This document shows positions 9,561 through 17,500 of a stretch of 17,500 nt of DNA, one piece after another. This DNA comes from Actinidia chinensis (taxonomy: Eukaryota; Streptophyta; Magnoliopsida; Ericales; Actinidiaceae), in NCBI GenBank assembly GCA_009663005.1, contig CM018892.1:19384489-19401988 (forward strand), written 5' to 3'. Position numbers and translations under genes: made by a program. The notes under the pieces were generated by a model, which made no database searches, was not told the DNA's origin, and worked only from the letters and a program-made list of their open reading frames with translations. Within the stretch, counting starts at the first letter, position 1. Each line of letters begins with the position of its first letter.

Positions 9561-10274
9561 AAGTTGTACAATGGAAGGAGGTGTAGCTCTAACACAGCTA
9601 CCATAAATCGAATATATTGACATACCATATAGAGGAGGTAGTGGCGGACCCAGGAAATGTTTTTTTAAGGGACCAATTATTTTACCAGAAGATATAAATT
9701 TTAGAATAATACCAATAAATAACGATAATATTCAAAATTTATATATTATAAAAAATCTTTTTTACACAAATTACGTCCAAATAAAATAAATGATAGATTT
9801 ACATAAGCCTATTCGTTATTTTATATTTTGAAACTTTTGCAAGAAAGCCGCTTCATAATGCACCTTTTTTTGTAAAAGAACTAGGAACATTTTCTAATGA
9901 TTTCCAAGATTTCTTCAGAGAAAACTAATCAGCTAATGGCACATCTACATGGCATATCTCTTAAATTTCTGTCATATGTCATTTGTCTTTGTTGGTAGTA
10001 TCTGCTGGAAAGTTAATATTGATAAAGGAGTGTTTCTTGTTATAAGAGTTCTCACAACTAACTTTCTGCATCCTACTTATATAAAGTGCTACTTCATGCA
10101 CAACTTCTAGTTAGCTTAAGGTAATTGTTTGAACGATTGGTAGGAGATGCAAAATAAATTCGACTGGGTGTAAAGAGAAGTGTTAAAAAAACTCGAGGGG
10201 TTCTTTCTCGTAATATTGTAATGAAAAATTAAGGATATATTGGAAATTATGGAAAGTGAAGGGCAACAGTAAAA

Positions 10275-10382
10275 ATTTATATATGTATATTTATTAATAA
10301 ATAAACTATAAAAATTGAATATTGTTAAATCATTTTAATATTATATATTATATTTATATTTATATATATTATATATATATAT
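10275..10382. repeat. AT-only low-complexity tract
   Basis: Dense TATATT/TATATA runs and long A/T stretches, immediately before a GA-rich leader-like segment. Confidence 0.85.
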
Positions 10383-10461
10383 CTAAGTCAGAGAGAGGGA
10401 AGGGGTCCAAGGGTAAGAGGAAGAGAGAGAGAACAAGGGAATAGCAAAGCCAAGAACTGGA

Positions 10462-10635
10462 ATGGCATGCTTTTTGGCTTCGTCCCAAGACAACCTGTTG
10501 GCATTAGATGAAATTAACACCAAAAAAACAACAAAAAACCCCAAACACCATCATCTTTCCTCCCCTCTATCCCTTCGCTGGTCCTTCTTCCTCGAGGGCC
10601 AACACCAACGAATTGGGTGTGACCTAGGTCTTTAG
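10462..10635 (+). CDS. Small reading frame of 57 codons, unidentified
   Basis: An ATG in the context GGAATGGC opens 57 codons to a TAG. The product starts MACFLASSQDNLLALDEINT and later contains a HHHLSSPLSLRWSFFLE segment. Upstream is an arrangement typical of plant genes: a TATA-rich run (to about 10382) followed by a GAGAGA-rich leader (10389-10435). I do not recognise the protein. It has no evident domain, membrane segment or signal peptide, and its Lys/Thr/Asn-rich middle looks translated from low-complexity A-rich DNA. It lies inside a possible transposon and inside the WAKL intervening sequence on the same strand. It could be a captured first exon or chance. Confidence 0.15.
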   Translation: MACFLASSQDNLLALDEINTKKTTKNPKHHHLSSPLSLRWSFFLEGQHQRIGCDLGL

Positions 10636-10639
10636 ACTC

Positions 10640-11270
10640 TGTACAACCAATCTCATTGTACAACCATTTTTTTTTTCAACCCGGCAGATTGGGGGGAAGG
10701 GGGCTTTACCCTAGGCCGCTTGGAGGTCCGCTCCTGAAGAGGTGAAAGTGATAAAGTGCAGTTTAATCGGGGGGGTGGTAGGTGTTGAGAGAATTAAGAA
10801 GAAGAAAAGTGGGTTAAATAATTTTTAAAAGAATTAACTCAAAATTTTCTGGGCGTGGGGGGCCAATTGATTCAATTCATAACGAATTCTGACACAAAAC
10901 ATTGATTATGGTCAAATCCTAGTGTATTTTCCGTTATTCAATTGCTGTGTTTTCTAACATTTTTTGATCGCATACTTTTCTTCATTAACCTAGTTGTAAC
11001 TTACTTAAGTCACAAGATTTGTTGAACACTTCGGGGGCCATATTATGAACGATATACCAGTAAGACAAGAGAAAGTATACAGTAGATAATGGGGACAACT
11101 CATATATAGCACTTCAAATGCTCAAGACAAATACTAAATAGGTTGAAATTGAAAGCATTTCTTCTCGTTAGGGGGCCCTGTTGAATACCTATAATTGTGG
11201 ACATGGTGCAAACCTATTTATTATAATAACGAAACAAACTGACCAAGCCAGTTGAGTTTTGTCATTGTTC
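10640..11270. other. Repeat-like stretch without genes
   Basis: G-rich patches (GGGGGGAAGGGGG at 10691-10703, GGGGGGGTGG near 10769, GGGGGGCC near 10858) recur with CGGGGGCCAT near 11032 and AGGGGGCCCT near 11170. These look like scattered remnants of one repeat type. No coding pattern was found. Confidence 0.4.
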
Positions 11271-11279
11271 AAGAGCCCG

Positions 11280-11800
11280 AAAAGGTACCTTTTTGAAGTG
11301 TTTGAGCTCTCTTGATCTCGAATTGATCAGAAAAATTGAGCTCGTCTTGTTGAGTTATGTCAAACTCGAGATTGGGCTTAAGTTGGCTCGACTTTGTTAG
11401 GAATAGTGCAACTAGAGATGCGTTGATTTGTTGTCGTTAACCACTAACAGAAATATAGTATAATGGTATGTCCCAGTCTTCAGGAAATGTGGAAAAAAAA
11501 AAAAAAATGAAATGTGGATACATAGGCTTTCATGACCTTCTTAGCTAAATCGATTGACAACTTGTGCAAAGTGTAATGCGTGTTACAAATTATAAGTCTA
11601 GGCCGGATACAGAGTTTATCAAGAAAAATATCCAATCTAATTGAACTAGGAGACATATATCTGTTAAAATATAAGTTATGTTTGGATCCACACCTAGACT
11701 CAATTCATTTAATAATCGATCTTAAATTTAAGGCTCGAGCTCGACTTGTGTACTAATCGGCTTGCTAACAGCTGCTAACGGCCAGAGTTTTTGATTGGTT
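11280..11800. repeat. CTCGAG/GAGCTC-rich repeat remnant
   Basis: Words such as GAGCTCTCTTGATCTCG, AAACTCGAG and TTGGCTCGACTT at 11303-11393 recur in related form at 11730-11775 (GGCTCGAGCTCGACTTG, AATCGGCTTGCT). This GCTCGAGCTCG pattern is a common plant interspersed-repeat signature. The two blocks could be ends or partial duplicates of one element. The family was not determined. Confidence 0.4.
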
Positions 11801-12300
11801 CGTTGGCAGTCCCTAATAGACTAAATTTCTAAATTTTCCAATCCTTTTGTACTTTCACCCCCCACCCAAATTTACATGCTTCACAACCTGACTAAACAAA
11901 GATTAGAAAAGAAGGGAAAACATTTTGAAGATCCCAAACAACACCATTTATAAGCAATTGAGAACCAATATTTCACATGAACATTCAACTTATCACTTCT
12001 ATTTAAACCACAAATCTGTTAATAGAAATCCTTCCCTTGTCAGAAAAACAAAGTTGAATATTTTTCGAACCCCGTTTGTTCTGGTTCTCGTTCTATTATT
12101 GAAAAAGAAAAGAAAATGCTAAAGGAACAAACAAAGAACGAGAATGTGTTTGGTTAAAAACTATGAGAGTTATCTTTAACAGGACTGGAGTCATACCAAC
12201 CCCTCCCAAACAGATATCAATTGATTTTTATCTATTGAATTCCAACCACCATACTTCTAATCTTACAAGGTTATCTTTCCTTGTGTCCTTGATTATGTAG
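11801..12300. other. AT-rich intron end with acceptor site
   Basis: There is no gene-like content. The 65-codon frame at 11925-12122 is low complexity. A pyrimidine-rich run ending GATTATGTAG gives the acceptor at 12299-12300 used for the kinase exon. Confidence 0.55.
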
Positions 12301-13509
12301 GTTTTTTTGGCCGGATCAGTTGGAGCCTTCCTTGCTTTTAACTTATTGCTGCTTGGGAGGTCGTACAAACGATTAAGAGAAATGATGTAAAGCGCAGCAA
12401 AAATTCTTCAAGACTAATGGTGGTTTCTTGCTACACAACAACAATTAAATCTTCAGCTGAGGTCGGGTGAAAAGAACCAAACTCTTTATTCTAAGTTTTG
12501 GAGAAAGCTAACCGATCATTAGCAAACGGAATCTTATCCTTGGTCGAGGAGGCCAAGGTACTGTTTACAAAAGGCATGCTGTCAGACGAAGGATAGTAGC
12601 TGTCAAAAAAGTCTACGATGGTCGTGAAGGAAACTTTTACCAATTTCATTAACGAAGTGTCATTCTTTCGCAAATTAACCACAAGAACGTAGTACACTCT
12701 TGGGTGTTGTCCTAGAGACAGAAGTTCCTCTGCTATATACGAATTCTTCTCAAATGGAACTCTTTTTTTGAGCTATTCATACCCACCAAGCGAGGATTTC
12801 CCATTGTCCATGGGAGATGCGCTTTCGAATTGGCCATAGAAAATCGCGGGTGCTCTTTCCTACTACACTGTGCAGCGTCCATACCCATCTATCACCGAAT
12901 ATCAAGTCAACTACATACTATTGGATGATAAATAAAGGCAAAGTTCAGACTTTGGAAACTCTAATCCTTTATTGATCAAACTCACTTCCCACACTCGTAC
13001 AAGGTACCTTTGGGTACTTGGATCATAGTACTTCCATCGATCCAATTAACTGAAAGAGTTGCTGTTTACAGCTTTGGAGTTGTCATTTCGAGCTTTTTAA
13101 CTGTGGGCAAAACCAATATGTTTTACTAGAATCCGAGAAGTCGGAGTTTAAGCCACATCTTTTATTCAGTCTATGGAGGAAAATCGTATACCGAAATTCT
13201 TGATCCTCGAATTTCAAGGATGGCCGAGAGAGGAGATGATCGCGGTTGCTCACCTTGGGAAAATATGCTAAATTTGAATGGCAAGAAAGGGCCTACGATG
13301 AGAGAAGTAAGCCATTGAGTTGGAAGGGATCAAAATGTCGCAAGGAGTTTCTACGACTATGAAAACTATCAAGAAGACTTTGAATACAACCAACTGATCT
13401 TTCTGAAGTATGGGTCATTGCTTCAACATCCACAACCGATAACTTTCTCGATAGTCCCAACAAAGTATCATCAAGTCTACGTCCAACCACTTTACTTAAC
13501 AAACCATGA
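12301..13509 (+). pseudogene. WAKL relic, transmembrane and kinase exon
   Basis: This is the cytoplasmic half of a WAK-like receptor Ser/Thr kinase, recovered across three frames. Membrane segment: FLAGSVGAFLAFNLLLLG at 12304-12357, then basic YKRLRE. Glycine loop: GRGGQGTVYK (12542-12571). VAVKK with the ATP lysine: 12596-12610. FINEV with the helix-C glutamate: 12645-12659. QINHKNVV: 12671-12694. YEFFSNGTLF: 12738-12767. The catalytic loop reads HR at 12893-12898, then jumps frame, so the Asp of HRD is lost. ILLDD: 12915-12929. SDFG: 12945-12956. VQGTFGYLD: 12997-13023. VYSFGVV: 13064-13084. LNLNGKKGPTMREV (13268-13309) has Gly where the family has Arg. A WAK-like C-tail (STSTTDNFLDSPNKVSSS) runs to TGA at 13507-13509. 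Numerous frameshifts and stops make it a pseudogene as read. Length and order match an intact WAKL kinase exon. Confidence 0.9.
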
Positions 13510-14170
13510 GGTATATCATGTTTTCCATGCTAGAGGTCTCACTTGAAAAGCCTTCGTTGTTTCAAACCTTTGTTGGAATAAGAATGTAATGGCAAATACT
13601 CTAATATTTTTTTTCTTTATGCGAAACTTTTGTAATTATGGTTGTGGCTAGGCTAACCTTTTCAATTCCATTTCACCTTGCGATTTCGGATTACCTGTTT
13701 TTTTTTTGTAATTATAGTTGTCGTTTTTTTGCTGTTTCTGTAATCCTGTTTATGCAATCAGTTTCATTTCTGTTTTCTCGAATTATCAGGACAAAAGGTA
13801 CAAGTTTTCTTCCCGAAACAATCACCTGGATTGCTTCAAAATATCCCGTTAGTTTTACAGTTGAGATTTGTCTGTTGGGATCCTTGTTGGTCAATTGTTG
13901 ATTGGAGTTTGTTTTTTTTAAGAGGACTTGCTATGTGTTGCAAAGATTACTAGTTGGTATTTGGGGGGGGCCTTAGCCTTAAACGATCCCAAATTCACAG
14001 TGATCTCATCATTGGAAAACAAAAACGTAAATGAACGCTTGCAAAATGACATTTAAATTAGGATGACTCTCTTCATTTCTTCATAATTAACGCATTTCAA
14101 TTGATTGTGTTACCCTTTTAGATTCACAACGTCACCCACAGAATCCATGGAGGGAACCCCAAGTACATAT
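13510..14170 (+). other. WAKL 3' flank, no further gene recognised
   Basis: T-rich sequence follows the stop, with polyadenylation-like AATAAGAATGTAATGG at about 13578-13593. The frames at 13638-13901 (+) and 13712-13894 (-) overlap and have no recognisable family, so they are treated as non-coding. Confidence 0.5.
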
Positions 14171-14174
14171 CATA

Positions 14175-14224
14175 TCATGATGTATGAAATCAGTTACCCC
14201 TATCAATTAAATCATACATCATGA
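14175..14224. repeat. Perfect 13-bp inverted repeat (hairpin)
   Basis: TCATGATGTATGA (14175-14187) and TCATACATCATGA (14212-14224) are exact reverse complements around a 24-nt loop. ATAT on both outer sides extends the pairing if three bases bulge. It could be a small MITE tip or a transcript hairpin. It is too short in stem for a typical plant microRNA precursor. Confidence 0.7.
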
Positions 14225-14256
14225 GGATATATATCCCGAAGACAACCATACACAAC

Positions 14257-14305
14257 TACGCACGCAGAGAGAGAGGGAGAGGGAGTAGGAGAGGGAGCTT
14301 CGAAT
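14257..14305. repeat. GA-rich microsatellite
   Basis: GAGAGAGAGGGAGAGGGAG-type run. It is followed by an ATG at 14308 that opens only a short frame. Confidence 0.85.
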
Positions 14306-14319
14306 TGATGGCGCAAGAG

Positions 14320-14560
14320 AGCAGGGCCGGTTTCCGAATTTTGAATAAAATTATAACTTAGTACCTTTTTATAGATTTAATTTTTTAAAAAAAATATGAT
14401 AGCTTAAAAAACTAAACTAAATACATTAACTTTTATATTCATTTTTGTTTTTAAATTTCTCCCATAATCCCATTGTTTTCTAAAATGGCAAACCTAATAC
14501 CCAAGGGGAGACGAGGCCCCCACTTGTCTTATTTACTTCCGAGTGGCCCTAGCACCAAAT
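14320..14560. mobile_element. Degraded DNA-transposon-like fragment
   Basis: AGCAGGGCCGGTTTCCGAATTTTG (about 14319-14342) resembles the AGGGCCGGCCCTGAATTTTG motif at ends of a common plant repeat. GAGGCCCCCACTTGTC at about 14511-14526 may be related sequence near its other side. There is no coding. The call is from remembered patterns. Confidence 0.3.
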
Positions 14561-15160
14561 TTCCTTTTCAACGTTCTTCCATCTTCATTAATGTTGTTCG
14601 GAAATTTGAAACCAGAACTTTTTACCGCGGTATCGTCAAATCTAAATTTCAAAATCTACATTACGATTAATGATTCAACTTCAGCATATATCAAATTTTG
14701 ATTATACTACTCTTTACTTTTGTTGTTAAAATGCAAGAAGGCTAATGTTTCAATGAGATTTTAGATAGAATAGATGATAGAAAAAAAATATATCTTTTTT
14801 TATTATATAAAATATGGCTTATACTTATAACAAAATATGCAATCTATTTTACTTCACAACTACTTTTCACTCTACTTTTAGGAGTTTCCTGCATGCCCCC
14901 TTCTCGGTCTAAATATTTTTTATTTTTGTTAAATTAAACACTAAATCCCTCAATTTAAAATTCAAATATCCAAATGGAACCTTATAATATAAAATTTGGC
15001 GACACTTTAGCAAGCGCAAATATTTTACCATCTCACTAGCTAATTATGCCAAAATTGAATTTTCTATTTTAAGGGTTATTTTTTTTCAAATTTCTCCAAC
15101 AATAATATTTATTCTCTCTCTAATTTCATGTAGATATACTTTAATTATCTTTTTCAAATA
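14561..15160. other. AT-rich stretch without recognisable genes
   Basis: Nothing coding was found. The block AACACTAAATCCCTCAATTTAAAATTC near 14936-14962 resembles spacer sequence of plant repeats. Confidence 0.55.
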
Positions 15161-15214
15161 TTTAATTTTAAAATGCTAACATGCTGGCAAATTCAATGTG
15201 ATAGAATGAGATGA

Positions 15215-15450
15215 ATGAGAAGAGAGATACCTCATTTACATTTTCAGTGGTTGAAATAGTAAATCCCCACGGGGAGTCCATTGTGCAATTTGTTAAAATT
15301 TGGAGGGAGAGAACAGTTGGAACTATATTTTTTAGAGTTTTACGTACCTCCTTAAAATAACGTAAAGCAAAAGGAACTGGAAGCTGTTGGAAAAGCCTCG
15401 CCCAAAACAATGCCAACAAGGATATCTACTGAATTAGACATAACATAATC
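15215..15450 (-). pseudogene. Possible exon relic, unidentified
   Basis: On the minus strand, codon-like sequence of higher complexity runs from a possible acceptor (AATTCAG, 15438-15432). The encoded LFQQLPVPFALRYFKE is followed by GTACGT at about 15347-15342, a strong donor motif. Another frame over part of the same interval gives SVDILVGIVLGEAFPTASSS. Further on, MDSPWGFTISTTENVNE at about 15274-15224 is followed by GTATCT, a weaker donor. I do not recognise a family. The apparent exon edges and better-than-background composition are the only support. Confidence 0.2.
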
Positions 15451-15920
15451 ATTTCCCACCTCACTCGACAGTCAGCACGAAAGAGAACGGTTAGGTTTTG
15501 GGTTTGTTTTGGCATATCTAATATTCGCTAGTGTGTGATCTAAAAAACACGTTCATTGTCGGATTAAATACATATTGTTTCGCCAATGTCATAACATAAA
15601 ATAGGCCAAACACTTACGGTGAACAAGTGAGTCATTTTAAGAGATTCAGGTATAGCGTTGGGGGATTGTTCCGATAGGATGTTAGGCTCAAGATGGTTTT
15701 CTCAACCATCGCTTCTCGTACTGTGTTTACTAAGCAAAGGAATTGTAGAAAAAAAACTTAAAAGACGATTATGTACATAAACGTTCGTTTGAAAAGCAAA
15801 AGAAATAGAAAGATAGAGGAAATAAATAGAGTGAATACGTACCATGTCATCTCATGTCATTTGTTTTCTTTCCATTTACACATCCAATATCCAAAAACTG
15901 TGAGCCATAGCGTCAATCCG
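15451..15920. other. Stretch without recognisable genes
   Basis: Nothing was recognised. The 66-codon plus frame starting at 15771 runs into the LTR start and is not a gene. Confidence 0.5.
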
Positions 15921-15973
15921 ATTATGTGTGCAAATATTTTGATGATAACAAATTTTATCTTAGTACTCTAATA

Positions 15974-16004
<31 letters not shown>

Positions 16005-16146
16005 CATCAAGCACAATTCTCAAGAACCAAAAATATCGAAGATATTGGACTGCAAATAAGAAGCCTTCAAGCACTGAGATCTCCAAGAATAAAGAACTTC
16101 CAGAGGTATTTTTGCTAAAGCTCTTGTATGATTAAATTCTTGAGAC

Positions 16147-16155
16147 TATAAAAAA
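16147..16155 (+). promoter_or_regulatory. Candidate LTR TATA box
   Basis: TATAAAAAA about 220 bp into the LTR and upstream of the minisatellite. Its position fits the U3 promoter of long copia LTRs. Confidence 0.45.
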
Positions 16156-16240
16156 CCTTAAACCTTCATGCATTTTAAAAATACAACAAGGCATTAAAAT
16201 TTAGATTTCATTAAAAATGTACATAGCCAAAAATTCGTGT

Positions 16241-16492
16241 CTTGGAAATTTGATTACCAATTTTGAAAAATGGGCCTAGGCAACTAATTTGACTTTGAAA
16301 ATTGCACCAAGTTTGAAAAATGGTTAACAACAAGTTTTATGACTTTTGGAAAATTTGATGTCAATTGAAAATATGCTAGACAACAATTTCTGACTTGAAA
16401 AATTTGATTCCAAGTTTGAAAAAATGGTTAGCAACAATTTCTGGCTTTGAAAATGTGATGTCAATTTAAACAAATGGGCTAGCAAATTTCAA
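16241..16492 (+). repeat. Minisatellite, five units of about 50 bp, inside the LTR
   Basis: Units begin at 16241, 16291, 16341, 16392 and 16443. Each follows the pattern GACTTTGAAAATTTGATG, then a CAATTTGAAAAATGG-like block, then a AGCAACAATTT-like block. The near-constant 50-51 bp spacing across five units shows head-to-tail duplication. Units differ by substitutions and small indels. Confidence 0.9.
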
Positions 16493-17078
16493 TTCTTCTC
16501 AAACGGTTATATTTTGTAAGGCCTATAATACATATCCTTAACTCTCATTTTATAATACAATTCAAGTGAGAAAAACAAGTTTAGGAATTCAAAGCATACT
16601 TCTTTCACTTTCCTTTGAACCTTTCAAGTTTGATTCATACAAGAGTTCTTAGTGAGAGATATCATTGTAAAATCTTCATTGTATATCCTTCTCCAAAAGA
16701 AGAATTGTTATTGTAAGAGAAATCTCAAATCCTATCAACAGTTGATTGTTATCAAGAGGATTGGTGGACCCTTGTGAGGTGTGAAGGGAATTTTTCAACA
16801 TTGTAAAGAAGAGTGGTGTTGCTCTGGAGTGTAAAGATTTGAACTCCACCCGCAAAGAGTTGAATTAGTGGATTGAAATTCAAAGTGGTGGCTTGGAGAG
16901 TGGAGTAGGTCAGTAACCGAACTACTATAAATCGCGAGTTTGAATCTCTCTCCCTATTCTTATTATTGTGGCTCATTTATATTATTGCATCATACTGCTT
17001 TTAATTCAGTATAATTTTTATTAAAAGAAAAGTTTGCCAAAACCTATTAACCCCCCTAGCGTGGAATTATCTGGCACA

Positions 17079-17376
17079 CAAACTAACATAAATTAAACTC
17101 GAAAGAACAAAAATTTTGTTTCCATTATTATTAAAAGTTAATGATATAGAAAGAAAGCATTTCCGCCAATCCTCGTGAACCTGTTGTTATATGCTCCCTA
17201 TCAGCATATTATGGAAGGCTTACAATTCAGTTCATCTTGAAAGGAATCACAGAAGAATTGAACAAGTTTGTCAACTATGAAACTTAAAATATAAATAATC
17301 AAAAAAATGTGGGAAGGACACAAAATTGGGACCCAAGGCAGGCCGCTTTTCTAGCTGTAACACACGAATTCCCCAG
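17079..17376 (-). other. Candidate 3' UTR of the right-edge minus-strand gene
   Basis: No frame of note is present. On the minus strand it directly follows a stop codon at 17379-17377 and becomes AT-rich, with a TATTTATATTTTAAG stretch near 17286-17300. This would suit a transcript end. Confidence 0.3.
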
Positions 17377-17500
17377 TTAAGCCAGTTGGCTACCTTCAGA
17401 TACCAATTTTATTCGCTGTTGATGCTCTTCGACCTTGTAATCAACAATTTCTTTGAACAGTTCGGAATCCAATACACAGTCCGGGCGCCCATAAACAGCG
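17377..17500 (-). CDS. C-terminal end of an unidentified gene (partial)
   Basis: On the minus strand 40 codons run without a stop from the window edge to TAA (17379-17377). The product contains VYGRPDCVLDSELFKEIVDY and then KVEEHQQRIKLVSEGSQLA. It is hydrophilic, rich in charged residues and likely helical over the last 30 residues, with no membrane segment. Composition and codon texture differ sharply from the low-complexity frames elsewhere in the window, which argues for a real coding end. I do not recognise the family. The LTR described above ends about 300 bp downstream of the stop, so that gene's 3' flank carries a retroelement. Only part of the gene is visible. Confidence 0.45.
   Translation of the reverse strand, partial: AVYGRPDCVLDSELFKEIVDYKVEEHQQRIKLVSEGSQLA

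Larger units (their letters stand above)
9639..10737. mobile_element. Possible hAT-like non-autonomous element
   Basis: The left end reads TAGTGGCGGACCCAGG (from 9639). The right end, read inward on the minus strand, is CAGGAGCGGACCTCC (from about 10736). The two ends share GCGGACC in inverted orientation. Ends of CAGTGGCGGACC type are widespread in plant DNA-transposon derivatives, and I associate them with hAT, which duplicates 8 bp. The flanks AGAGGAGG (9631-9638) and AGAGGTGA (10738-10745) match at 6 of 8 positions but only if the right end is taken one base further out. No transposase is visible. These could equally be the ends of two separate old elements. Confidence 0.3.
7330..12300 (+). 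other. Long intervening sequence between WAKL exons (TE-filled intron)
   Basis: Exon 1 ends at a candidate donor (GTACAT at 7330) and the kinase exon begins after a good acceptor: pyrimidine-rich sequence ending GATTATGTAG at 12300. WAK genes usually have a short middle exon encoding an EGF-Ca domain. No DIDEC-like or Cys-spaced EGF sequence was recognised here, so that exon is lost or decayed. The interval holds a local duplication (8805-8906), a TA microsatellite, a CT-rich tract, a possible hAT-like element (9639-10737) and a CTCGAG-rich repeat (11280-11800). The rest is AT-rich and unassigned. Confidence 0.5.
15925..17078 (+). mobile_element. Ty1-copia-type LTR (SIRE/Maximus-like), apparently solo
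   Basis: The left end TGTGTGCAAATATTTTGATG, followed by ATAACAAATTTTATCTTAGTAC, resembles long SIRE-type plant copia LTRs, whose size (about 1.1 kb) also fits. The LTR body carries a TATA box, an internal 50-bp minisatellite and the tail CCAAAACCTATTAACCCCCC at 17037-17056, a familiar near-terminal LTR motif. The right end is taken at GGCACACA (about 17078), but this edge is uncertain. No TGGTATCAGAGC primer site, gag or pol follows, so this is a solo or truncated LTR. ATTAT at 15921-15925 and 17066-17070 might be a target duplication if the ends differ slightly. Confidence 0.65.

Noticed and set aside
9571..9606. Short frame MEGGVALTQLP after a CT-rich leader
   Set aside because: Only eleven codons before a stop, with no conservation evidence, so it is not called as a gene.
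13293..13502. 69-codon minus-strand frame
   Set aside because: It is antisense to the WAKL kinase C-terminus, where the plus strand gives a family-like tail.
13638..13901. 87-codon plus-strand frame with hydrophobic stretches
   Set aside because: It sits in T-rich 3' flank, where T-rich codons give spurious hydrophobicity. A minus-strand frame overlaps it equally well and neither has a family pattern.
16241..16492. CRISPR-like array
   Set aside because: The units are directly adjacent and diverged, without unique spacers, in plant LTR sequence, so this is a minisatellite.
16752..16976. 74-codon minus-strand frame
   Set aside because: It lies inside the LTR tail, a non-coding region, and has no recognisable domain.

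Overview
This is AT-rich plant nuclear DNA, almost certainly from a eudicot. It is mostly repeats and decayed sequence, with one clearly recognisable gene relic. Evidence for a plant: a tandem TRIM (small LTR retroelement) with the plant initiator-Met primer-binding motif TGGTATCAGAGC, a wall-associated-kinase-like (WAKL) receptor gene with GT..AG-type exon edges, a long LTR resembling SIRE/Maximus-type Ty1-copia elements, and many TA, CT and GA microsatellites. No bacterial gene organisation is visible, and none of the longer uninterrupted reading frames is itself an intact gene.

Layout. 1-564: three LTRs and two internal domains of a TRIM in head-to-tail array. 565-900: GA/CT-rich stretch with near-palindromes, possibly the 5' flank of a minus-strand gene. 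900-3020: AT-rich DNA with a GC-rich repeat island at about 1770-1990 and a TA/CA microsatellite. 3026-3550: a foldback element with arms of about 210 bp. 4249-5300: degenerate oligopurine repeats with Helitron-like terminal hairpins. 6400-13509 (+): a broken WAKL gene. Its extracellular exon lies at about 6400-7329 and its transmembrane/kinase exon at 12301-13509, separated by about 5 kb of repeat-filled sequence. 13510-15920: downstream AT-rich DNA with TE fragments, a perfect 13-bp inverted repeat and a possible minus-strand exon relic. 15925 to about 17078: a copia-type LTR, apparently solo, containing a five-unit minisatellite of about 50 bp. 17377-17500 (-): the probable C-terminal end of a gene that continues past the window.

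The WAKL relic dominates the coding content. Reading all three plus frames recovers, in order, the WAK galacturonan-binding domain, the Cys-rich WAK-associated domain, an EGF-like tail, a membrane segment and nearly every kinase subdomain. It is cut by many frameshifts and stops, and the catalytic HRD aspartate codon is damaged. The EGF-Ca exon expected in between was not found. The TRIM copies also carry many small indels, so part of the indel load could be sequencing error. Conserved residues changed by substitution argue for real decay.

No convincing undescribed biological system was found. The items most worth a second look are the TRIM array, the minisatellite in the LTR, the Helitron-like tip with its repeat body, the foldback element, a possible hAT-type element enclosing a 57-codon reading frame, and the unidentified C-terminal exon at the right edge.
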